A stretch of 64,000 bases of DNA from Chitinophaga pinensis (GTDB lineage: Bacteria > Bacteroidota > Bacteroidia > UKL13-3), in NCBI GenBank assembly GCA_945898275.1, contig CAMDHZ010000008.1, positions 1 through 64,000 of the forward strand, read 5' to 3'. A program made the translations under genes and the position numbers. Below, piece by piece: positions 30,001-36,672 of this stretch. The number at the start of each line of letters is the position of its first letter. Position 1 is the stretch's first letter. The notes below the pieces were generated by a model. It did not search any database, was not told the DNA's origin, and worked only from the letters and a program-made list of their open reading frames with translations.

Positions 30001-30457
30001 ATGGGTCACCTTGTTTTATCTCAAAGGTGTTTTGATTCAAATCTTTTTCACTCATTACCCATTCACAAATGGCTTCTGCGGTAGTTATTACCCATTCGTT
30101 TTTGCTAAAATGTTGGTTTAAGCGATTGAGCACTTCCGCACGTTCCAAAACTAATTGGTTTTGTATGGTTTCTGGTTGGAAGCTTCTTTTATAGGATGAA
30201 GGAAAAAAATTAATCGTTTTGCCCTCACATAACTGTTCCGCATCTCCTGCAAAATAACGCGCTTCTTCCACATCCTGACAAATAACCAACATTGGAAGGT
30301 TTAAGGTTTGGTAAATACTTGCACTCAATAATGCAGGTGCAGCGCCTTGTAATCCTTTTATATGAAGATGTTTTGCAAATTTTTCTTGAAGTGTTTTTAA
30401 GATGGCTGCCGGTTGCTCAGAGCTGGTCCAGGTCGACAGAATTTCGGAAAGCTTCAT
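27098..30457 (-). CDS. mfd: Transcription-repair coupling factor
   Basis: Mfd removes RNA polymerase stalled at lesions and recruits UvrA. The 1119-residue protein has the UvrB-homology module at the N-terminus, the RNA-polymerase-interaction domain (GDFVTHIDHGIGKFAGLE near residue 438), the translocase with Walker A GDVGFGKTE near residue 586, DEEQ near 688, TATPIPRTL, the RecG-like segment QMRGRVGRS, and the C-terminal TRCF domain. The length is normal. It works in the same pathway as uvrB in this window. Confidence 0.98.
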   Translation of the reverse strand: MKLSEILSTWTSSEQPAAILKTLQEKFAKHLHIKGLQGAAPALLSASIYQTLNLPMLVICQDVEEARYFAGDAEQLCEGKTINFFPSSYKRSFQPETIQNQLVLERAEVLNRLNQHFSKNEWVITTAEAICEWVMSEKDLNQNTFEIKQGDPFDLEFFIEFLTMHHFERSDFVYEAGTFSIRGGIIDVFSFSNDLPYRIELNGDTIDGIRIFNPIDQLSTKKVDRFFIIPNVQKEINQKQSFFDYLPAETLIWWKDDSLSFDQISKGLERVAGFDPKKYDGPNEVSFTSVPETWMELTQLKKALDPFTQIGFGTRFSKRSAQVFEFDMSPQPLFHKNFKLLIDNLKDNQQKGYVNLIFSESSRQIERLYTIFEDLDKEVKFSPVYHGLSGGFIDRETKLAIYTEHQIFDRFYKGKLKSGYTSSKVITLKELRELRPGDFVTHIDHGIGKFAGLEKIEINGQIQEAVRLVYRDNDLLYVSINSLHKITKFVGKDGAIPKMNKLGSDAWEKLKNNTKKKVKDIARDLIKLYATRKSQKGFAFAPDNYMQVELEASFMYEDTPDQVKATIDVKKDMESPHPMDRLICGDVGFGKTEIAIRAAFKSVCDSKQVAILVPTTILANQHYRTFKERLKDFPCNIDYINRFKTNAEQKEVMKKLQEGNLDIVIGTHKILSKEIKFKELGLLIIDEEQKFGVAAKEKLKAIKTNVDTLTLTATPIPRTLHFSLMGARDLSVINTPPANRQPVSTEMHNYNDTTIADAINYEVERGGQVFFVHHRVKDIYEVAKHLELICKGIKVGVAHGQLEGDKLEDVMIKFIEGEYDVLVATTIIEAGLDISNANTIIINNAHMFGLSDLHQMRGRVGRSNTKAFCYLLVPSMTTLTNDARRRLQAIEEFSELGSGFNVAMRDLDIRGAGNLLGGEQSGFIAEIGFEMYHKILDEAIHELKEDEFAELFKDELNVQKVESVDCNLETDLEALIPDDYVRNIGERLSLYNALATLSTNEELEQFTAQLQDRFGNVPTQVHDLVNLIRLREFGKQLGFEKMILKRNQLIAYFPPENKKHYYESELFSRILNFVQSNPKWGRLKQTNQSLAIVVFEVNTIKQGMHHLERMLSWGAEVSS

Positions 30458-30499
30458 GTATATTCTTTATATCGGTTCGCAATATAAAGCCCCCAGCAC

Positions 30500-30865
30500 C
30501 TAATTTTGTTCTCCAAACTTGATTACTTTTATTTCATCCCCATTTGGAATAATTCCAAATTCATAACAACAAACACAAGTTTCTCCTGTTGTTGTTATTT
30601 CATAATGTGTATGGTATTTAAATTGAAATCCCATTTCCTGTAATTTTCTATTTAGTATTTGTGTTGATCCAAGCTTTTGGGCCTCCAAAATCTTGGATAA
30701 TATCATTCTGTTTTTTTTAAGAGAAAGATTAATCTCCTTCAACTTTTGGTTCAAACCAACATGTTGAGAATTATTGAAACTGCTACGGCAATGGTCGTCA
30801 CAGAACTTTTTGTCAATTCTTCCTAAAACGGTTTCTCCACAAAAAATACAAAATTTCTCTGGCAT
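30500..30865 (-). CDS. Zinc-finger-containing protein of unknown function
   Basis: The 121-residue protein has an N-terminal zinc-ribbon-like cysteine set (FCIFCGE then KKFCDDHC, residues about 6-26), a helical middle part with KLKEINLSLKKN, and a CVCC pair near residue 98. A similar layout is seen in small Bacteroidota proteins of unknown function. It lies between yggS and mfd on the same strand. It carries an iterated-motif copy read Gly-Leu-Asn-Gln. Confidence 0.75.
   Translation of the reverse strand: MPEKFCIFCGETVLGRIDKKFCDDHCRSSFNNSQHVGLNQKLKEINLSLKKNRMILSKILEAQKLGSTQILNRKLQEMGFQFKYHTHYEITTTGETCVCCYEFGIIPNGDEIKVIKFGEQN
30748..30757 (-). repeat. Iterated motif copy 7
   Basis: Exact copy in the zinc-finger gene, coding strand GGTTTGAACC, read Gly-Leu-Asn-Gln. 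Confidence 0.85.
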
Positions 30866-30895
30866 CTCATTTTCTTTTCATTCAAATTAAGAAAT

Positions 30896-31555
30896 TTATC
30901 TTGAACCAAAAATGGAACTCCCTATTCTAACCAAAGTTGCACCTTCGTCTATGGCAATTTGGTAATCACCACTCATGCCCATTGAAATTTCTGTAAACCT
31001 TGCATCCTCGTTAAAGTAAGTTGATTTTAATTTGTCAAAAAGTGATTTAAGTCCCGTAAACTCTAACCTTACTTGTTCTAAGTCTTCGGTGTTACTTGCC
31101 ATACCCATTAAACCATATATAGCAATGTTTTTTAATCCTTTAAAGTTGTTTGAACCTAATAATTCTTCAATCTCCGAAGCTTCTAAGCCAAATTTAGTTT
31201 CTTCTTTTGCGATGTAAACTTGAAGTAAGCAGGGAATAATCCTATTGTTTTTTACACCTTCTTTGTCAATTACCTCAAGTAGCTTTAAGCTGTCAACCCC
31301 ATGAATAAGAGAAACAAATGGGGCAATATACTTTACTTTATTGCTTTGCAAATGGCCTATCATGTGCCATTCAATGTCTTCTGGCAATTGGGTATGTTTA
31401 TCAACCATTTCCTGAACCTTATTCTCTCCAAAGAGTCTTTGTCCCGCATCGTAGGCTTCCTGCAAGGCGCTTACAGGTTTTGTTTTGCTAACAGCAATTA
31501 ATCTAGTATTTAATCCAATTTGTATCTTAATTTTTTCAATATTTGCAGCAATCAT
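30896..31555 (-). CDS. yggS: YggS-family pyridoxal-phosphate homeostasis protein
   Basis: These proteins bind PLP and buffer its level. The 219-residue protein shows the PLP lysine in RLIAVSKTKP near residue 20, FGENKVQEM, WHMIGHLQSNKVK and the terminal SMGMSGDYQIAIDEGATLVRIG. A longer frame to 31645 exists, but ATG 31555 gives the family N-terminus. Its start codon overlaps the start codon of the divergent lipoprotein gene by two bases. Confidence 0.94.
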   Translation of the reverse strand: MIAANIEKIKIQIGLNTRLIAVSKTKPVSALQEAYDAGQRLFGENKVQEMVDKHTQLPEDIEWHMIGHLQSNKVKYIAPFVSLIHGVDSLKLLEVIDKEGVKNNRIIPCLLQVYIAKEETKFGLEASEIEELLGSNNFKGLKNIAIYGLMGMASNTEDLEQVRLEFTGLKSLFDKLKSTYFNEDARFTEISMGMSGDYQIAIDEGATLVRIGSSIFGSR

Positions 31556-31955
31556 GAGTAATAAATTATTTTTCAAATATCTGTATCTATTTTTGTTTCT
31601 GCTAATCACCTCCTGCAGCAACGAGTTTGGTTCAGACCAAAACAAACCTGAACCTTTTTTTGATAGACAAAAAATGGCTGCTATCCTTGCAGATATTCAA
31701 ATGGTAGAAACAGGTATTCAGATGAATAACTATACCTTGGATTCTGCCAATAGAGCTTTAGCGGGTTATTATGATTATATTTTCACCAAGCATCAAATAG
31801 ACTCCTTGAGTTTTGCCAATAACTTTGCGTATTACCTAGCCAATCCAGTAGAAATGGATAGTGTTTACCAAACAACCATCACAATTTTAAGCACCTTAGA
31901 ATCAAAATCAAGGGGAATAATTATTCCAGATACAAACAAGATTACCGTTAAATAA
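31554..31955 (+). CDS. DUF4296 lipoprotein
   Basis: The 133-residue protein has a lipoprotein signal with lipobox ITSC (Cys21) and the DUF4296 pattern: an N-terminal helix ILADIQMVETG, the segment YYDYIFTKHQIDSLSFANNFAYY and a C-terminal YQTTITILSTL. The family is Bacteroidota-specific and uncharacterised. The start at 31554 forms CATG with the yggS start. mutS2 follows after 12 nt. Confidence 0.85.
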   Translation: MSNKLFFKYLYLFLFLLITSCSNEFGSDQNKPEPFFDRQKMAAILADIQMVETGIQMNNYTLDSANRALAGYYDYIFTKHQIDSLSFANNFAYYLANPVEMDSVYQTTITILSTLESKSRGIIIPDTNKITVK

Positions 31956-31967
31956 GTTATTATACTA

Positions 31968-34364
31968 TTGCCTTATCCTAAAAACATAGAAAATAAATTA
32001 GCCTTCAACCAAATCACAGATTTGGTGAGTGCTAGATGCCTATCTCCAATGGGCGTGAGTTATGCTCATAAAGTTAGATTTTTAAATAAATTTGATTTGA
32101 TTGAGCGACTCTTGCTTCAGACCAAAGAATTCAAAAGAGTGTTGGAGGAGCGTATGCCATTTCCAGACCAAAACTACCTCGACATTGGACCTTGGCTTTA
32201 CAAAGCAAGAATTGAAGGAATTTGGCTGCTCGAAGAAGAATTGCACCAAATAAGATTAACCGTCCAAACCTTTTTGCATATTGCTAAATTCTTGAGAGAG
32301 AGAAATGGCTTGTTCCCAAATTTAGAGGCTTTAATGGAGGGTTTACTCATCAATGATTTGGTTATTCGTAGAATAGATAGAATTCTTGAACCTGAGGGCA
32401 AACTCAAAGCAAATGCATCGCCAGAACTTTCTAAACTTTCTCAAAAAATTAACGAAAAGGAAACTGAGATTAGAAGAAAAACGCAAAAACTTTTTGACAA
32501 GTTTCAAGACCTTGGGTATTTAGCAGATAATATTGGAGTAAGCATTCGTGAAGGCAGAATGGTATTACCAGTTTTAGCCGAACACAAACGCCATGTTCCA
32601 GGTTTTATGCATGATGAATCTCAAACTGGGCAAACTGTTTTTATAGAACCCTCAGAATGTTTTGAACTCAATAATTTCTTGAGAGAACTTCAATTGGCTT
32701 ACAGAAGAGAACGTGAAAGAATCTTGTTGGAAATCACCGACCAATTGCGCCCAGAAATTCCGGAGTTAGAGAAAAACCTTCAACGTTTAGGCTTATTTGA
32801 TTTTGTTCGTGCCAAAGCACTTTTGGCCTTAGAGATGAAAGCCGACATGCCCTTGCTTTCTCGTCATCCCAGTATTCATTACATTCAGGCTTATCATCCT
32901 TTGTTAAAGATGAGCCATGATAAATTGAAATTGAACACCGTTCCATTATCTGTTTCACTCACCAAGGAATCTCATATCATGGTAATTTCTGGTCCGAATG
33001 CTGGTGGAAAATCCGTTTGCTTAAAAACAATTGGGTTGTTGCAATATATGCTGCAATGCGGTTTTCTTATTCCATGCGATTCTGCAAGCGAAATTGGAAT
33101 TTTCAAGGAAATAATGGTGGACATTGGCGATGAGCAAAGCATCGAAAACGACTTAAGTACTTACAGCTCTCACTTGCTCAGTATGAAAAATTTTACTGAG
33201 TTTGCAGATGCCAAAACCTTGTTTTTAATTGATGAATTTGGTACTGGCACCGACCCACAATTTGGCGGGCCATTGGCTGAAGCCATTCTGCATCAACTTA
33301 CACGAAAGAATGCCTTTGGGGTGGTAACCACTCACTTTAGCAACCTTAAAAACTTTGCCAATCATACACCCGGTTTGTTAAATGCTTGCATGCTTTTCGA
33401 CCATGAGGCGCTGCAACCTTTATATGTCTTAGAAACTGGTAAGCCCGGCAGTAGCTATGCGTTTGAGTTAGCCGTAAAATCTGGTTTGAACCAACATATT
33501 ATCAACTATGCTAAAAACAAAGTTGGCGATAAGCAAAGAAAAGTAGAGGAGTTGTTGGTTGAATTAGAGCGCGAAAAGCAACATGTAAATGAACTTCGTA
33601 AACGCTTTGCCGAAAAGGAGGAGAAAACAGATGTTTTGCTTCAAAAGTACGAAGCCTTAACTGCGAAGTTTGAGGCAGAAAAGAAGCAAATGCTTAAGAA
33701 GGCAAAGGAGGAAGCCTTGGCATTGGTGTCTGAAGCCAATAGTAGGATAGAAGCCACCATTCGTGAGATAAAACAAGAACAAGCTAGTAGCGAAGTTCAA
33801 CGAAAAGCCAGAACCTTGGTTAAAGACGAAATCCAGTTGTTAAGGCAAGAAGTAATTGAAGAGGAACCTGAGCTAAATGAAAGCAAGTCGGAATTTGTTG
33901 CAAGCACGGGGCAAATTCAAGTTGGGGATATGGTTAAAGTTATTGGTCAAGAAACACCTGTAAAGGTTTTAGAAATTCAAAAAAACAAGGCTGTAATTGG
34001 CATGGGTGATTTGCGCAGTACGGTTGCATTAAGTAAATTAGAAAGACTTGAAAAAGAGCTGCCAGCCAACAAAAAGCAAGCACCTAAGGGCATTGACTTC
34101 AATGCTAAAATGCAACATTTTTCTTCTGAGCTAAATGTTATTGGCACTAGGGGAGAAGAAGCCTTAAAGCAACTAGATGATTATTTGGATGATGCTTTAA
34201 TGCTTGGCATGAAACAAGTCCGAATTGTACATGGAAAAGGATATGGTATTCTAAGAAAGCTCATAAGGAATTCGCTTAAAATGAATAAAATGGTAGAGAC
34301 TTTTCAGGATGAACACATTGAATTAGGCGGAGATGGTGTAACCATTGTCACCTTAAAAGTTTAA
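31968..34364 (+). CDS. mutS2: Endonuclease MutS2
   Basis: MutS2 suppresses recombination or acts on collided ribosomes, depending on species. The 798-residue protein has the MutS core and ATPase (Walker A SGPNAGGKS near residue 341, IDEFGTGTDP near 420), a long coiled coil (about 520-630) and a C-terminal Smr domain (LNVIGTRGEEA, HGKGYGILR). The start is TTG, as no ATG lies near the conserved N-terminus. It sits 12 nt after the DUF4296 gene and ends exactly next to the convergent stop of the DsbA-like gene. Confidence 0.97.
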   Translation: MPYPKNIENKLAFNQITDLVSARCLSPMGVSYAHKVRFLNKFDLIERLLLQTKEFKRVLEERMPFPDQNYLDIGPWLYKARIEGIWLLEEELHQIRLTVQTFLHIAKFLRERNGLFPNLEALMEGLLINDLVIRRIDRILEPEGKLKANASPELSKLSQKINEKETEIRRKTQKLFDKFQDLGYLADNIGVSIREGRMVLPVLAEHKRHVPGFMHDESQTGQTVFIEPSECFELNNFLRELQLAYRRERERILLEITDQLRPEIPELEKNLQRLGLFDFVRAKALLALEMKADMPLLSRHPSIHYIQAYHPLLKMSHDKLKLNTVPLSVSLTKESHIMVISGPNAGGKSVCLKTIGLLQYMLQCGFLIPCDSASEIGIFKEIMVDIGDEQSIENDLSTYSSHLLSMKNFTEFADAKTLFLIDEFGTGTDPQFGGPLAEAILHQLTRKNAFGVVTTHFSNLKNFANHTPGLLNACMLFDHEALQPLYVLETGKPGSSYAFELAVKSGLNQHIINYAKNKVGDKQRKVEELLVELEREKQHVNELRKRFAEKEEKTDVLLQKYEALTAKFEAEKKQMLKKAKEEALALVSEANSRIEATIREIKQEQASSEVQRKARTLVKDEIQLLRQEVIEEEPELNESKSEFVASTGQIQVGDMVKVIGQETPVKVLEIQKNKAVIGMGDLRSTVALSKLERLEKELPANKKQAPKGIDFNAKMQHFSSELNVIGTRGEEALKQLDDYLDDALMLGMKQVRIVHGKGYGILRKLIRNSLKMNKMVETFQDEHIELGGDGVTIVTLKV
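33483..33492 (+). repeat. Iterated motif copy 8
   Basis: Exact GGTTTGAACC in mutS2, read Gly-Leu-Asn-Gln. Confidence 0.85.
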
Positions 34365-35048
34365 CTAAAGCTGCTTTAGTTTTTCAAGCGCATCTTTCAA
34401 AGATTCGTAATCGGTATAACCATTTGATAAGGCATACCACTTCCCATTTTTAATGGCCAAAACTGCTGGAAATCCATTTACTCCTAAGGCATTCACATGT
34501 TTAAAACTATTGAAAGCGCGTGTCTTCATTTCTTCCGATTTCAATAAAGTTAAAAATTGGTCGGGGTTGAACCCAAACTGTTTGGCTAAACTTACATAAA
34601 CAGTATCCTCTCTTAAATCTATGCCCTCCACATAATATTTAGCTTGCAAAGCGGATGCAAATGGAATAGCTAGTTTTAAGTTTAGTTCTTTACAAACTTC
34701 TATGGCAATTGAAGGAATAACAGAGCTGCTATAGATAGATTTTGTTTTAAGCTGATCCAAATAGGGTTTGCCAAACTTTACTCCAGTTAGTTTTTCTAAC
34801 CTTGGATATGCTCCTAAAATATAATCTGCAAAGTCGCCAATAGGGCCTTCTCTTTCTCCTACAACCATGCCTCCGCTAAGAATGTCAAAATAAAAAGTTT
34901 CATCATTTTCATGAGCAACTTTTTTTATTACTTCAGAAAATCCAAAACACCAACCACACATTGGGTCAAACACATAAACTATGGTATCTTTTGCGCTACT
35001 TGTCATACAAAATAAAGAAAGAAGTAAACCGAAAAAAAGTTTTTTCAT
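34365..35048 (-). CDS. DsbA-family thiol-disulfide protein
   Basis: The 227-residue protein has an N-terminal signal peptide (cut near SSAKD) and a thioredoxin fold with the CGWC active site near residue 30, the long helical insertion of DsbA/FrnE-type proteins and a cis-Pro loop in VNGFPAVLA. It probably acts on disulfides in the periplasm. The frame runs further upstream, but ATG 35048 gives the signal peptide. The stop codon abuts that of mutS2. Confidence 0.88.
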   Translation of the reverse strand: MKKLFFGLLLSLFCMTSSAKDTIVYVFDPMCGWCFGFSEVIKKVAHENDETFYFDILSGGMVVGEREGPIGDFADYILGAYPRLEKLTGVKFGKPYLDQLKTKSIYSSSVIPSIAIEVCKELNLKLAIPFASALQAKYYVEGIDLREDTVYVSLAKQFGFNPDQFLTLLKSEEMKTRAFNSFKHVNALGVNGFPAVLAIKNGKWYALSNGYTDYESLKDALEKLKQL

Positions 35049-35064
35049 TTGGAAAATAGGGACA

Positions 35065-35466
35065 TTAACTTCTTTGGGTAATATAAAACAAACCAACAAA
35101 ACCAGCTACAAAATGCATTGGAATAGTAAGTAACGCAAAATGCTCTGGAGTTGGTGTCCCATCTGGCAATGTTGCTGCAAATGATGGAAACATGCTTAAA
35201 GCAGTAAAAGAAGCGCCAATAAAAATAAACAACCTGTTTGCCTCTGTAAAGTTCTTTTGTAAGAAAAAGTAAACAATTGCTCCAATCAAAATTGGTAGAA
35301 TAGATGAAATAACTACGGCAATTGGAAACCCATTTGGCAATCCAGTTATTTTGAACGAATATTCTAGAATAAACAACCAAGAAATATTAATGCCCGCAGC
35401 AATTAAACCACCTTGCGAGGCTGCTTTTAAGACTTTTAAAATGCTTTTAGAATTAATTTGACTCAT
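35065..35466 (-). CDS. Four-helix membrane protein (DUF6069-like)
   Basis: The 133 residues hold about four membrane segments (near residues 18-40, 48-68, 78-98 and 112-130). The pattern GFPIAVVISSILPILIGAIV followed by TPEHFALLTIPMHFVAGFVG resembles DUF6069 proteins, though I assign that with low certainty. Its start overlaps the stop of the response regulator by 4 nt, so they are translationally coupled. Confidence 0.7.
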   Translation of the reverse strand: MSQINSKSILKVLKAASQGGLIAAGINISWLFILEYSFKITGLPNGFPIAVVISSILPILIGAIVYFFLQKNFTEANRLFIFIGASFTALSMFPSFAATLPDGTPTPEHFALLTIPMHFVAGFVGLFYITQRS

Positions 35467-35858
35467 ATTTGAGAAAGGATTTTTTCTATTTTTAAGGAAG
35501 TTAATGGCTTAGAAACATAGTCTAACACATAAGGATAGGCTTTAGATTTTTCTTGATCGCGTGCATCGATAGAGGAACTAAACATAAAAATGTTAAGTTT
35601 TATATGATGCTTTTCAATTTCGTTTAAAAAATCCCAGCCATTATATATAGGCATGTTAATGTCTAACAAAACAATCCAATTTTTCTCAAATCCATTAAAA
35701 ATGAAATCTTGTACGGCTTGTTTTCCATCTTTAAATGCAATTATCTCGAAATCTGAGTTATACTGTTTTAAGATTCGGGTTGTCAAAAAAATAGTTATAT
35801 CATCATCGTCAATAATCACGAATTTTTGAGGCTTTTGGTGTGTGAGTTTTTCTTCCAA
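35463..35858 (-). CDS. CheY-like response regulator (receiver only)
   Basis: The 131-residue protein is a single receiver domain: acidic pocket IIDDDDI near residue 16, phospho-acceptor Asp in LLDINMP near residue 66, Ser in FSSS near 94 and Lys in YVSKPL near 117. There is no output domain. No histidine kinase gene is nearby, so the partner is unknown. It is coupled to the membrane protein downstream. Confidence 0.93.
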   Translation of the reverse strand: MEEKLTHQKPQKFVIIDDDDITIFLTTRILKQYNSDFEIIAFKDGKQAVQDFIFNGFEKNWIVLLDINMPIYNGWDFLNEIEKHHIKLNIFMFSSSIDARDQEKSKAYPYVLDYVSKPLTSLKIEKILSQI

Positions 35859-35937
35859 AATATCTTTCCAACTGATATAGCAATACTAAGCATAGTTTTA
35901 ACTAATTAAAAGCATAAATATCTATCATTGCTAAAAA

Positions 35938-36672
35938 TTAGAGGCTTGATTTCCAAACCAACCTTGTGCCAGATTTGCCCCAATCCTTTAATCCTTTACT
36001 TATTTCTTCTCTAAATGCGGCTTGTTTAATTTTTTTTCCTTTAATTTTAGGAACAATAAATATATTTCCTGGGAGTGTTTGAGGCTCCACTTTTGTGGCA
36101 AAATAAGTGATGTTCATGCGAGGAATTGCTATTCCAAGTATCATCCCTGGAAGTCCATTAAAACTTTCTGGACCGCCAGAAATAGGGATTTGCTCAGTAT
36201 AAAACGCAATAACATAAACCGAATCAAACAATATGGTTGCAGCTTTTCTGCAATTGTATCCTGCAATTTCTCTAAACTCTCCTAAGTATTTCCAATCATA
36301 AATTGGCAAACTATCTTGTATAATATAATTGTTTTCGAAGACTTGTTTAACAGCCATTACTTGTGTGTCTTTATAATTCTGCCAAACAAGGTTTGTATTT
36401 GCAGGTTTGATCCAACCTGGTATAGAAGCTTCTTCTTCGATTGAGATTTTATATGCAGTTTGAGAAAGATTAAAATGAAGCTCAAACATATCCGTTTTAT
36501 ACTTTGGAAGGGTTTTTAGGAATGCCTCAGTCCAACTGTCTGCTTCAGTAAAATGCTTATGAATGTTTTCTTTTCTTTCGTAGGTAATTTTACCAGAAAA
36601 AATAAGTTGTTGAGCCTTTAAAGTTTGGTTCAAACCAATAACTAAACTAACTATAAAAAAAAACCTAATCAT
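35938..36672 (-). CDS. GLPGLI-family protein
   Basis: The 244-residue protein has a signal peptide ending in LKAQ and the family motif FNGLPGMILGI near residue 170. GLPGLI proteins are confined to Bacteroidota and usually stand next to a TonB-receptor-like barrel, as here: the start overlaps the end of the barrel gene by 8 nt. Their function is not established; an envelope role is inferred. The signal peptide holds an iterated-motif copy. Confidence 0.9.
   Translation of the reverse strand: MIRFFFIVSLVIGLNQTLKAQQLIFSGKITYERKENIHKHFTEADSWTEAFLKTLPKYKTDMFELHFNLSQTAYKISIEEEASIPGWIKPANTNLVWQNYKDTQVMAVKQVFENNYIIQDSLPIYDWKYLGEFREIAGYNCRKAATILFDSVYVIAFYTEQIPISGGPESFNGLPGMILGIAIPRMNITYFATKVEPQTLPGNIFIVPKIKGKKIKQAAFREEISKGLKDWGKSGTRLVWKSSL
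36627..36636 (-). repeat. Iterated motif copy 9
   Basis: Exact copy in the signal-peptide codons of the GLPGLI protein, flanks TTT and AAT, read Gly-Leu-Asn-Gln on the coding strand. Confidence 0.85.
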
